Shown here: positions 42,703-51,211 of the stretch, piece after piece | Position numbering within the stretch: the stretch's first letter is position 1 | How the letters are laid out: every line of letters begins with the position of its first letter | Source: Chromatiaceae bacterium | GTDB taxonomy: Bacteria; Pseudomonadota; Gammaproteobacteria; Chromatiales; Chromatiaceae | Assembly: GCA_024235315.1 (NCBI GenBank) | Contig: JACKMP010000004.1 | Coordinates: forward strand, 62,001 to 126,000 | DNA: 64,000 nucleotides | Direction: 5' to 3' | Translations under genes and position numbers: made by a program | Notes under the pieces: generated by a model | Seen by the model: only the letters and a program-made list of their open reading frames with translations | What the model was told of the DNA's origin: nothing | The model's database searches: none

Positions 42703-43437
42703 CTATTCGGTCCTCCAGGCGGCAAGAAAATCGACCAGATGCCTGTCACTGCGCCTGGCGAGCGCCTGACGCAGGTTGTTCTGCACCCGCGCACTGTCAT
42801 GGCGCGTCACCTGCCCGGTCACGCTGAACACCCGCAGTGCCAACAGGTAGGTATTCAGTGCCGCGATCTCGCTGAACGCCTGGACCTCGGCGTGCCGGCC
42901 CGCCAGCCAGGCGGCGTAGACATCATCTTCCGTGCGAGCGCACATGCCGGGAAAGCCAAGCTTGCGCGCAGTTTCGTCCAGCCCCGGCCGATCCACCCCG
43001 GGCCCCGCCAGCCAGTCCAGGAGATCGACGTGGAGATCATCCCTTTCCTTCAATGTCTGCCAGTACGCGGGAAAGCTCAGGGCATGTTTGAGACTGCGGA
43101 AATGGATCAGCGGCACGCCGCTGCGCGAACTGTCCCAGGCCACCATGCGACCGTCGCGCATCGCCGCCGTGAACAACGCCTGCAGCATGTCCCGCTCGGT
43201 GTGTCCGGCCAGGCCGATCGACTCGATCAGTACCTTGTCGACTGAATGCTGAATCAGCGTGACACTGGCGATCGCCCGTTGATCCCAGCGCAGTTCCTCG
43301 CTCGAGCCGGTCTGCTGTTTGCGCCGGTGGAACAGGACCTTGGAGACAGCCTTGTCATCGAGGTCGTGCAGGTCGAACACCTGCCGTGTGGTGTCAGTGT
43401 CGGGAACCGACGACAGTGCGAATACCGAGAAACGCAT
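42703..43437 (-). CDS. PolB-type 3'-5' exonuclease relative with lost catalytic acids
   Basis: A 244-residue protein aligning, from memory of the family, with the stand-alone 3'-5' exonuclease related to PolB (DNA_pol_B_exo2). The family's first motif VFDIETVPD is VFALSSVPD here (residues 5-13), replacing the metal-binding Asp and Glu with Ala and Ser. The second motif, family WNGRGFDLP, is WDSSRSGVP (101-109), with the Asp changed to Gly107. The third, CETDVLNTY, reads SEIAALNTY (189-197), with the Asp changed to Ala192. Most of the fold is otherwise conserved. Exonuclease activity is therefore unlikely. The stop is one base before the rlmD start. Confidence 0.8.
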   Translation of the reverse strand: MRFSVFALSSVPDTDTTRQVFDLHDLDDKAVSKVLFHRRKQQTGSSEELRWDQRAIASVTLIQHSVDKVLIESIGLAGHTERDMLQALFTAAMRDGRMVAWDSSRSGVPLIHFRSLKHALSFPAYWQTLKERDDLHVDLLDWLAGPGVDRPGLDETARKLGFPGMCARTEDDVYAAWLAGRHAEVQAFSEIAALNTYLLALRVFSVTGQVTRHDSARVQNNLRQALARRSDRHLVDFLAAWRTE

Positions 43438-43452
43438 GTTCAGGGATCTCTG

Positions 43453-44346
43453 CTATTCGGCGGGAAAGACGCCGGTGGACAGATAGCGGTCGCCACGGTC
43501 GCAGACGATGGTGACGATGACGGCATTCTCGACCTCGGCCGATAGACGCAACGCCGCCGCGACCGCACCGCCGGAAGAAATGCCGCAGAAGATGCCTTCC
43601 TCGGCGGCCAGCCGGCGGGTCGTGACCTCGGCCTCTTCCTGGGTGACATCCATCTCACGGTCCACCAGGGAGGCATCGAAGATCGCCGGGACATACTCGG
43701 GCGGCCAGCGGCGGATGCCGGGGATCGATGCGCCTTCGGCGGGCTGGACGCCGATAATCTGTGGCCGGGGGTCCTGCTCGCGCAGAAAGCGTGCGGTTCC
43801 CATGATGGTGCCCGTCGTACCCATGGCACTGACGAAGTGCGTGACATTGCCGGCGGTGTCGCGCCAGATCTCCGGGCCTGTGGTCTCGTAATGCGCGCGC
43901 GGGTTGTCCGGATTGGCAAACTGGTCGAGTACCTTGCCCCTGCCCTCGCGCTCCATCTGCAGTGCCAGATCGCGCGCCCCTTCCATGCCCTGTTCACGTG
44001 AGACCAGGATCAGCTCGGCGCCATAGGCGCGCATGGAGGCGCGACGTTCGACACTGAGGTTCTCCGGCATGATCAGTATCATGCGGAAACCACGGATAGC
44101 TGCAGCCATCGCCAGGGCGATGCCGGTGTTGCCGCTGGTCGCCTCGATCAGGGTGTCGCCGATCGTGATCTCGCCGCGCTCCTGGGCGTGCCTGATCATC
44201 GAGATCGCCGGCCGGTCTTTCACCGAGCCTGCCGGGTTGTTGCCTTCGAGCTTGACCAGTATCTGATTGCTGCCGGCGCCAGGCAGACGCTGCAGCCGGA
44301 GCAGTGGCGTGTTACCGACGAAGGATTCAATTGTTGGGTAAGTCAT
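43453..44346 (-). CDS. cysM: cysteine synthase B (O-acetylserine sulfhydrylase)
   Basis: A 297-residue PLP enzyme that makes cysteine from O-acetylserine; CysM types also accept thiosulfate. The PLP-binding Lys lies in NNPAGSVKDRPA (about 35-46, K42 region), and GNTGIALAMAAA (about 70-81) binds the phosphate. FCGISSGGAVAAALRL is near the C terminus. It is 92 bases from and divergent to the barA-like gene, and is followed by the PolB-exonuclease relative and rlmD. The start is ATG 44346. Confidence 0.93.
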   Translation of the reverse strand: MTYPTIESFVGNTPLLRLQRLPGAGSNQILVKLEGNNPAGSVKDRPAISMIRHAQERGEITIGDTLIEATSGNTGIALAMAAAIRGFRMILIMPENLSVERRASMRAYGAELILVSREQGMEGARDLALQMEREGRGKVLDQFANPDNPRAHYETTGPEIWRDTAGNVTHFVSAMGTTGTIMGTARFLREQDPRPQIIGVQPAEGASIPGIRRWPPEYVPAIFDASLVDREMDVTQEEAEVTTRRLAAEEGIFCGISSGGAVAAALRLSAEVENAVIVTIVCDRGDRYLSTGVFPAE

Positions 44347-44438
44347 CGCGGCAGTTTACTCAATCGGCAAGGGCAAAACGAGTTAGTATCCCCCGCGACG
44401 AGGCCGTTTGGCAGTGCTTGGACAGCAAAGGGATAGCC

Positions 44439-46832
44439 TTGCTCGAGTTCCTCAAACCCTATCGCTCGGACAGTATCCACTACGGGGGGTTCCTGATCGC
44501 CCTCGGCCCCCTTTTGCTCAGTGTGGTCGGGTTCGGGGTCTATGTGTGGCTCGGCGGCGGGCAGATCCCGGCTGCGCTGATCGGGATAACAGTCATTGTA
44601 CTGGGGCTGGTGGCGACACTGGTGCTCGTGATGCTGTACCTGCGTCGGCTGCTGTCTCCGATCTCCGAGATCAATCGCGCCATGCAACGGGTGCAGGCGG
44701 GCGAGTTGGATGCCCGCGTCGGAAATGACTCCCCGGGCGAGTTGGGCCAACTCGAGGCCGGTTTCAACGTCATGGCACAGAACCTGGAAGCCGGCCACGA
44801 GCAGCTGCAGGAGCGGGTCGAACAGGCCACGCGCGAGGTGCAGGAGAGCATGGAGGTGATCGAGATCCGCAACGCCGAGCTCGACCTGGCGCGCCGCCGA
44901 GCAATCCTTGCAAGCCGGGCAAAATCCGAGTTCCTGGCCAATATGAGCCACGAGATCCGCACACCGATGAACGGTGTCATCGGTTTTACCCGCCTGTTGA
45001 GCAAGACCACGTTGGATGAAAAACAGCGTGACTTTGTCGAAACAATCAAGAAATCGGCCAGCTCCCTGCTGCGGATCGTCGACGATATCCTGGATTTTTC
45101 ACAGCTCGAGTCGGGAAAGCTGGTACTCAACCACGAACCCTTCAAGCTGCGCGAATGCGTCGAGACGGCGGTCGCACTGTGGGCCCCACAGGCCCATGCG
45201 CGGCATCTCGAACTGGTCTCGATGGTCTACAGCGACGTCCCCGACCATCTTGTCGGTGATGAAACACGCATCATCCAGATTCTCAACAACCTGATCGGAA
45301 ACGCCGTCAAATTCACCGATCAGGGTGAGATCGTCGTGCGGGTGATGCTCGAAGAGGAAGACGACCATGGAGCGGGCATCAGCTTTGCGGTGAGCGACAC
45401 GGGTATCGGCATCCCGCTGGGTGAACAGCAGCGCCTGTTCGTGGCGTTCGACCAGGGCAGCGCCACGACCAACCGCCTGTTCGGGGGTACCGGGCTCGGG
45501 TTGAGCATCTGCCACTCACTGGCCACCGCGATGCATGGCCATATCAACGTCAACAGTCGCCCTGGTGAAGGATCGGTGTTTCGCGTGACCGTGCGGCTCG
45601 ATCGGGATCCCGATGCCCCCCCACCGCGGCAGGTCAAGCCGTTGAACCGTCGCGCCCTGCTGGTCGAGCCGCACCAGCTGTCGCGTATCGCCCTCGAAAA
45701 CGCACTGACCGATCTTGGCCTGGCAGTGGACGGGGTCGCCGGGTTTGCCGAACTCGCCGATCTGGACCTCTCTCGCTATGCCCTGGCAGCACTGGGTTGC
45801 GGCGACGAGGCATCGCAGGTTGAGGAATGCCTGGCGCAGATAGGAGAGCTGAGCAACGGTCAGCGGTTGCCGGTCATCGCCCTGGTCTCCGGCTCGGACG
45901 AAGAGTTGCTGAGCCGTTTTACCGCCGCCGGTGCCAACTATTGCCTGAGCAAGCCGCTGCAACGCCGCCACCTTTTGGAGAGCGTCCGCGGCTGCCTGCG
46001 CACGGGCAACCTGGCGCTGTATGCCGGGATGCAACAGCCCGCTGCCGCGGCACCCGGTACGGAGGATGTCGATCAGGAGCACCTGTTACAAGGCAAGGTG
46101 TGCCTCGCGGCCGACGACCACCCGATCAATCTGCAGCTGATCACCCACCTGCTGCGTGATATGGGCGCCAGTGTGCTGGCCGCCGAAGACGGTGACGATG
46201 CGGTAGAAGTGGCGCGGGACAACGTCATCGATATGGCATTTCTCGATGTCCATATGCCGCGCATGAACGGCCTGGAGGCCGCTCGCCGAATCCTCGCGCT
46301 CAACCCCGACCGCCAGGTCCCGATCGTAGCACTCACTGCCGACGCGGCTGAAAAGAACCAGCGGGAGATCACCCGTGCGGGCATCCACCGCTATCTGATC
46401 AAACCCGTGAGCGACGACGACCTGCGGCAGACGGTCAGCGAACTGTTGTCCGGGGGGGCACCGGCACGCTTCGTCAAGGCGCCCACACACAGCATCCCTC
46501 AACGTGACTGGCCTGTGCGCGATGAGGCGCAGGCAATGCGGATCTCCGGGGGTTCGATCAATATCGCCGCCAAGCTGTTCAACGAATTGTGTGCCGAGCT
46601 TCCGACATCACTCGGCACCTTGCGCGAGACCTTCGACCGCCGTGACTGGTCCGAGCTGTGGCAGCTGGCGCATCGGTTGCACGGTGCCGCGGCGGTGTGT
46701 GGCGTCCCTGCGCTCTATCACGCCCTGAGCGACCTGCAGCCAGCGGTGACACTGGAAGACGAGCCGACGGTCAGCGTGCTGCTGGACTACGTGGAAAAAG
46801 AGGCGAAACGGGTCCTCGAATCCAGCATTTGA
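44439..46832 (+). CDS. barA: BarA/GacS-type hybrid sensor kinase with a degenerate receiver
   Basis: A protein of about 797 residues from a TTG at 44439, with AAAGGGA upstream; the frame is open back to 44304. Order: two membrane helices with only a short loop, HAMP, HisKA with SHEIRTPMNG, the ATPase domain with GTGLGLS, a degenerate receiver (about 400-515) whose phosphoacceptor Asp is missing (ALAALGCGDEA), an intact receiver with IDMAFLDVHMPRMNG, and an Hpt domain with LAHRLHGAAAV. BarA/GacS proteins control the Csr regulatory RNA system via UvrY/GacA. The periplasmic sensor region seen in E. coli BarA is absent here. Confidence 0.87.
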   Translation: MLEFLKPYRSDSIHYGGFLIALGPLLLSVVGFGVYVWLGGGQIPAALIGITVIVLGLVATLVLVMLYLRRLLSPISEINRAMQRVQAGELDARVGNDSPGELGQLEAGFNVMAQNLEAGHEQLQERVEQATREVQESMEVIEIRNAELDLARRRAILASRAKSEFLANMSHEIRTPMNGVIGFTRLLSKTTLDEKQRDFVETIKKSASSLLRIVDDILDFSQLESGKLVLNHEPFKLRECVETAVALWAPQAHARHLELVSMVYSDVPDHLVGDETRIIQILNNLIGNAVKFTDQGEIVVRVMLEEEDDHGAGISFAVSDTGIGIPLGEQQRLFVAFDQGSATTNRLFGGTGLGLSICHSLATAMHGHINVNSRPGEGSVFRVTVRLDRDPDAPPPRQVKPLNRRALLVEPHQLSRIALENALTDLGLAVDGVAGFAELADLDLSRYALAALGCGDEASQVEECLAQIGELSNGQRLPVIALVSGSDEELLSRFTAAGANYCLSKPLQRRHLLESVRGCLRTGNLALYAGMQQPAAAAPGTEDVDQEHLLQGKVCLAADDHPINLQLITHLLRDMGASVLAAEDGDDAVEVARDNVIDMAFLDVHMPRMNGLEAARRILALNPDRQVPIVALTADAAEKNQREITRAGIHRYLIKPVSDDDLRQTVSELLSGGAPARFVKAPTHSIPQRDWPVRDEAQAMRISGGSINIAAKLFNELCAELPTSLGTLRETFDRRDWSELWQLAHRLHGAAAVCGVPALYHALSDLQPAVTLEDEPTVSVLLDYVEKEAKRVLESSI

Positions 46833-46854
46833 GCACTGGCAGGACGACAGCTCA

Positions 46855-47592
46855 TCAAGCGGCTGGCGGCTGCAACAGGCGCTTCATGTCTGCCACCGCC
46901 TGATGCAGACCGCTGAATACCGCCCGGCTGACAATGGCGTGGCCGATGTTGAACTCGAGGATCCCGTCAATCGCCGCGACGGCCTTTATGTTGTGGTAAT
47001 CGAGGCCGTGTCCCGCATTCACCTGCAGGCCGAGTTGCACGCCATGTGCAACGGCATTGGCGATTCGCCCAAGGGTATCCTTGACCGCCGCCGGTTGGCG
47101 CGCCTCCGCGTAGTGGCCGGTGTGGATCTCGACGACCGGTGCGCCGATATCGACGGCGGCCTCAAGTTGCCTGGGATCGGCATCGATAAACAAGGATACG
47201 CGGATACCGGCAGCGGCGAGTTCAGCGCAATAATCCTTCAGGAATGCCCGGCTCGCCGACACATCGAGGCCACCCTCGGTGGTCAGTTCTTCGCGCTTTT
47301 CCGGTACCAGACAGCAATCCGCCGGGCGCAGCCGCTTGGCGATCTGCAGCATCTCGGCCGTGGCAGCCATTTCGAGATTCATCCGTGTCTGCAGCATTCC
47401 GGACAGCGTCTCGACATCCCGATCCTGAATATGGCGGCGGTCTTCGCGCAAGTGCAGCGTGATCGAGTCAGCGCCGGCCTGCTCGGCCACCAGCGCGGCC
47501 TGGATGGGTTCGGGGTAACGGGTGCCACGTGCCTGGCGCAGGGTGGCCACATGATCGATGTTCACCCCGAGCAATCGTTCGTAATTGGTCAT
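46855..47592 (-). CDS. pdxJ: pyridoxine 5'-phosphate synthase
   Basis: A 245-residue TIM-barrel enzyme that condenses 1-deoxyxylulose 5-phosphate with aminoacetone-phosphate to form vitamin B6 phosphate. NIDHVATLRQARGT (about 11-24), LHLREDRRHIQDRD, CLVPEKREELTTEGG and VNAGHGLDYHN are all in place. The start is ATG 47592; the ORF is longer upstream but includes non-family residues. The 3' end is 22 bases from the convergent barA-like gene. It is the last gene of the lepA-to-pdxJ group. Confidence 0.95.
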   Translation of the reverse strand: MTNYERLLGVNIDHVATLRQARGTRYPEPIQAALVAEQAGADSITLHLREDRRHIQDRDVETLSGMLQTRMNLEMAATAEMLQIAKRLRPADCCLVPEKREELTTEGGLDVSASRAFLKDYCAELAAAGIRVSLFIDADPRQLEAAVDIGAPVVEIHTGHYAEARQPAAVKDTLGRIANAVAHGVQLGLQVNAGHGLDYHNIKAVAAIDGILEFNIGHAIVSRAVFSGLHQAVADMKRLLQPPAA

Positions 47593-47620
47593 TTGATGGT
47601 GTCGCCTGTCGGAATTCCTA

Positions 47621-48307
47621 TCAGCGGAACAGCTCGCGGCTGCGCAACGGGCGGCCATCCAGGTGGTGGTTGATCACCCGGCGCATCAGCAATCTCGCTT
47701 CGCGTGCCACCCGGTCGTTGGTGAATTCACCGTTGCGCAGTGCCAGCAGCGTCTCGCCCCTTACCACCGTCGGGCCGTCACCGGACACCCGCCGTGGCCC
47801 ACTGTCGATGTCGTAATTGTAACTGCCCGCCGCGTCGATTGGTCGACCCTCTGCATCCGATTCCAGCTCGAGTCCCAGGCCCAGGTGTTGCAGCAGGCCG
47901 ACCTCGAATCGCCGCAACACCGGCTCGGATGGGGAGGCCCCGGCCAGTCCGGCGATCGCCGTGGCGTACCCGTCGAACAGGTCCGCAGACGCATCCTGAC
48001 GCGCAGTGAGCTTGAGCAGCAGTTCATTGACATACAGCCCGCAGAAAAGTGCACGCCCCGGGAGTTGCACCGGCTGCCCCGCCGCCTCGGCGCGTAACAG
48101 CGACAGCACTTCGCCCCTGCCCCTGAGCTCCACCAGCAAATGGGCAAAGGTCTGAATGCGCGCTGTAGCGGACTTTGCCCGCAACACGCCCTTGGCGATG
48201 CAGGCAACGCGACCCTGCTCCCGTGTCAGCAGGTCGACGAGCAGGCTGCTGTCGCCATAGCGACGGGTATGCAATACATACGCGGCCTGCAGGCTGTGCG
48301 GGTCCAA
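47621..48307 (-). CDS. recO: DNA repair protein RecO
   Basis: A 228-residue recombination mediator that helps load RecA with RecR. The N-terminal OB-fold begins QAAYVLHTRRYGDSSLLVDLLTREQGRVACIAKG, as in RecO. The C-terminal helical part ends LLMRRVINHHLDGRPLRSRELFR, which is standard. The start is TTG 48307; there is no ATG before the OB fold. It follows era by four bases, and pdxJ follows it after 28 bases. Length is normal. Confidence 0.9.
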   Translation of the reverse strand: MDPHSLQAAYVLHTRRYGDSSLLVDLLTREQGRVACIAKGVLRAKSATARIQTFAHLLVELRGRGEVLSLLRAEAAGQPVQLPGRALFCGLYVNELLLKLTARQDASADLFDGYATAIAGLAGASPSEPVLRRFEVGLLQHLGLGLELESDAEGRPIDAAGSYNYDIDSGPRRVSGDGPTVVRGETLLALRNGEFTNDRVAREARLLMRRVINHHLDGRPLRSRELFR

Positions 48308-48311
48308 TCTT

Positions 48312-49199
48312 TCAATCCGTATAACCCAAGCGGGACAGGCCGGCTTCGTCGCTCGACCAGCTCTTCTTGACCTTGATCCAGACCTCCAGGTGCACGCGCG
48401 TCTGGAAGAAATCGTTCATCGCCTTGCGCGCCGCAGTGGCCGTTTCCTTCATCGCCTGCCCACCCTTGCCCAGCAGGATGGCTCTCTGTCCTTCGCGCTC
48501 CACCCAGATCACGGCTCCGATGAGATAACGACCGTCCTCTTCCTCGAAGCGTTCGATCTCGACGGTGATGGCGTAGGGCAATTCGCGGTGGTAGCGACGG
48601 ATCAGCTGCTCACGAAGCAGTTCGGCGGCGAAGAAGCGCTCGGAACGATCAGTGATCTGGTCCTCGGGGAACACCGGCTCACCTTCGGGCAGGCGATCGA
48701 GGACTGCCTGCATCAGGGCATCCGCGTTGTCGCCCCGACTGGCCGAGACCGGGATCACATCGACAAAGCTGTGGCGCTCCGCCAGCGTCTGCAGAAAGGG
48801 CAGCAGTTTTTCCTTGGGTTCGACCAGGTCGACCTTGTTAACCGCCAGGATCGTCGGGACACCCGCTTTCACCACGGCACTGAGCACACGCTCGTCTTCG
48901 CTGGTCCATGCCAAGGCCTGCACCACGAACACCGCGACGTCGACATCGATCAACGCCGTGTGCGCAGTGCGATTGAGATAGTGGCTCATCGCCTTGTTCC
49001 CGCGTTCATGGATCCCCGGTGTATCCACGAAAACGATCTGTCCGTCCTCTCGGCTCTTGATGCCGAGGATGCGGTGGCGCGTGGTCTGGGGTTTGTGCGA
49101 GGTGATGGCGAGTTTCTGTCCGAGCAGGCGATTGAGCAGGGTCGATTTCCCGACGTTCGGCCGCCCGACCAATACCGCGTAACCGCTGCGAAATTTCAT
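48312..49199 (-). CDS. era: GTPase Era
   Basis: A 295-residue ribosome-assembly GTPase with a KH domain. The G1 loop GRPNVGKSTLLNRL (about 12-25), the G3 DTPGIHE and the G4 NKVDL are intact. The C-terminal KH domain with RAILLGKGGQAMKETATAAR is complete. The ATG at 49199 overlaps the rnc stop by four bases. This order (rnc-era-recO) is a classic gammaproteobacterial group. Confidence 0.96.
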   Translation of the reverse strand: MKFRSGYAVLVGRPNVGKSTLLNRLLGQKLAITSHKPQTTRHRILGIKSREDGQIVFVDTPGIHERGNKAMSHYLNRTAHTALIDVDVAVFVVQALAWTSEDERVLSAVVKAGVPTILAVNKVDLVEPKEKLLPFLQTLAERHSFVDVIPVSASRGDNADALMQAVLDRLPEGEPVFPEDQITDRSERFFAAELLREQLIRRYHRELPYAITVEIERFEEEDGRYLIGAVIWVEREGQRAILLGKGGQAMKETATAARKAMNDFFQTRVHLEVWIKVKKSWSSDEAGLSRLGYTD

Positions 49200-49864
49200 T
49201 CGTCCATTTCCTCGAGTCGTTCCAGCATCTTTCGCGCGGCCGCCTGCTCGGCCTTGCGCCTGCTCGCACCTTCACCCTCGGCGTTTCCGGCGAGCGCTGT
49301 CGAGCAGATCACGCGGAATGTCTGGTCGTGTTGTTCGCCGCGGATGTCGACGACTTCGTAGCGCGGCAGAGGCCTGCCGATCGACTGCAGATGCTCCTGC
49401 AGACGTGTTTTCGGATCTTTTCGCCGGGTCTCGGGGGTGGGAGCCGCCAGACGCTCGCCGAGCAGGCGTCGCACCAGGGCACGCGCCTCTTCCATCCCTC
49501 CGTCGAGATAGACGGCGGCAATGATTGCTTCGACCGCATCGGCGAGGATAGAGTCCCGCGTCTGGCCGCCGCTGCGCAGCTCCCCGGGCCCGAGCCGGAG
49601 AATGGCACCGAGCTGCAACTCGCGCGCGATCTCGGCCAGAGTCTCACGCTTGACCAGATGCGCACGCATCCGGCTCAGCTGGCCTTCGTTGGCGTCGCTG
49701 ACGCTTTGATACAGACTGTCAGCCACCTCGAATCCGAGGATGGCATCGCCCAGAAACTCGAGCCGTTCGTTGTTGCTGGCGCCTATGCTGCGATGCGACA
49801 GCGCACGCTCCAGTAGGCCGAGATCGTCGAACTGATAGGCGATGCGCTGCTGCAGTCGCCTCAT
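49196..49864 (-). CDS. rnc: ribonuclease III
   Basis: A 222-residue double-stranded-RNA endonuclease. The signature NERLEFLGDAILGFEVAD (about 32-49) provides catalytic acids, a DAVEAIIAAVYLDGG segment follows near residue 110, and a dsRNA-binding domain fills the C-terminal half (KTRLQEHLQ and AEGEGASRRKAEQAAA). It processes rRNA precursors. The start is ATG 49864, overlapping the DUF4845 stop as ATGA. Confidence 0.96.
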   Translation of the reverse strand: MRRLQQRIAYQFDDLGLLERALSHRSIGASNNERLEFLGDAILGFEVADSLYQSVSDANEGQLSRMRAHLVKRETLAEIARELQLGAILRLGPGELRSGGQTRDSILADAVEAIIAAVYLDGGMEEARALVRRLLGERLAAPTPETRRKDPKTRLQEHLQSIGRPLPRYEVVDIRGEQHDQTFRVICSTALAGNAEGEGASRRKAEQAAARKMLERLEEMDE

Positions 49865-50244
49865 TGCGCGGAGATCAGTGCCGACTCTGAGAACGCCATG
49901 ACGATCGATACGTTACCGGCCACCGGCTTGCGGATCTCGTAGCTGACTTCGAACCGGGTGCCATTCTTTTCCTTCTTGATCTGGATGGCATTCCGATCGA
50001 ATTCGTACACGCTGTTGATCTTGAGGCGTTTCAAAAACGACTGCTTCATCTCGGCCGGTGACATCGAGCGCACGGCGCGGTCGTTTTCCATATTCGTCAG
50101 CACCTGTTTGATCGAATAGTTTTCCAGGTAGGTCGGGATCATCTTTATGCCGATCAGGATGAAAAACACCACGACGCCGAGCACGACGAGCCATGACACC
50201 ATCGCCATGCCATTCTGTTTTGTTGCCATAAGTTTCGGTTTCAT
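49861..50244 (-). CDS. DUF4845-family membrane protein
   Basis: A 127-residue protein with an N-terminal membrane helix (about 13-34, MAMVSWLVVLGVVVFFILIGI) and a short periplasmic domain (IPTYLENYSIKQVLTNM, NAIQIKKEKNGTRFEVSYEIRKP). It matches the DUF4845 family found between lepB and rnc in many gammaproteobacteria. Function is unknown. The start is ATG 50244, or the ATG at 50229. It overlaps rnc by four bases. Confidence 0.88.
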   Translation of the reverse strand: MKPKLMATKQNGMAMVSWLVVLGVVVFFILIGIKMIPTYLENYSIKQVLTNMENDRAVRSMSPAEMKQSFLKRLKINSVYEFDRNAIQIKKEKNGTRFEVSYEIRKPVAGNVSIVMAFSESALISAQ

Positions 50245-50317
50245 AAGGCCATTCCTGTAACAAGCGTAACCGATGTTGCGGCAGACTCAACGCCTGCCGA
50301 AGAAAATAGCGGCCGCA

Positions 50318-51175
50318 TCAGTCACTTATGGAACCGATCCGCCCCGGGGCCAGGAATCCCGACCGTTGCCAATCCCAGCTCAGCCATACGAAGAATGCCT
50401 TGCCGACCAGATTTTCTTCCGGCACGAAGCCCCAGCAGCGGCCGTCGTTGCTGTCGTCACGATTGTCGCCGACCATCAGGTAGTGACCCTCCGGGACCTC
50501 GACCTCGCGGTAGCCGAGGAACCCGCACGACGGACTGAAATCCGATGCCAGTGGATTCACCAGTACCGCATGCTGCACATCGCCCAAGGTCTCCCTGCCC
50601 TCAACCGAGCCCAGGGCCCGCATACCTGAGCCCTCGGGCTGGTACTGCCCGACCGGCTCGATCGGTGCCGGGGTGCCATTGATGAACAGCGTCTTGTTCT
50701 GGTAGCGAATGCGATCACCGGGTAGGCCGACGACGCGCTTGATATAGTCGAGACGCGGGTTGACCGGCCAGCGAAACACCACGATATCGCCGCGCTCCGG
50801 TTCCCCCACTTCGATCAGCTTGGACTTGGTCACCGGCATACGGATGCCGTAGGCGAACTTGTTCACCAGGATGAAATCACCGACCAGCAGGGTCGGCATC
50901 ATCGACCCCGAGGGGATGCGAAAAGGCTCCACAAGGAACGCCCGAAGCAGCAGTACGATCAGAAAGATCGGGAAAAACGAGCGTGCGTATTCAACCGAGG
51001 TCGGCAGGACATCGTCTGACTTGCCCTTGACCAGGCGGTACACCAGCCAAACCACGCCCGATACCACCGAGGCCAGCGCCAGTGCCGGTTCGATGCCGAA
51101 TGCCATTACCACCCACACGAGCAGGGCGAAGAAACCAAGGATCAAGGTTGTTTGCATAGTACTTTCCAAGCTCAT
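50318..51175 (-). CDS. lepB: signal peptidase I
   Basis: A 285-residue leader peptidase that cleaves signal peptides on the periplasmic face. Two N-terminal membrane helices precede the catalytic Ser in RIPSGSMMPTLLVGDFILVNKFAYG (Ser about 93). The catalytic Lys lies in RLDYIKRVVGLPGDRI. The C-terminal GDNRDDSNDGRCWGFVPEENLVG is the family box D/E. The start is ATG 51175, or the ATG at 51157, both close behind lepA. It is a normal gammaproteobacterial length. Confidence 0.95.
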   Translation of the reverse strand: MSLESTMQTTLILGFFALLVWVVMAFGIEPALALASVVSGVVWLVYRLVKGKSDDVLPTSVEYARSFFPIFLIVLLLRAFLVEPFRIPSGSMMPTLLVGDFILVNKFAYGIRMPVTKSKLIEVGEPERGDIVVFRWPVNPRLDYIKRVVGLPGDRIRYQNKTLFINGTPAPIEPVGQYQPEGSGMRALGSVEGRETLGDVQHAVLVNPLASDFSPSCGFLGYREVEVPEGHYLMVGDNRDDSNDGRCWGFVPEENLVGKAFFVWLSWDWQRSGFLAPGRIGSISD

Positions 51176-51211
51176 CAGCGATCACGGGCACGCTGCCCTG
51201 GCGGCCGCCTG

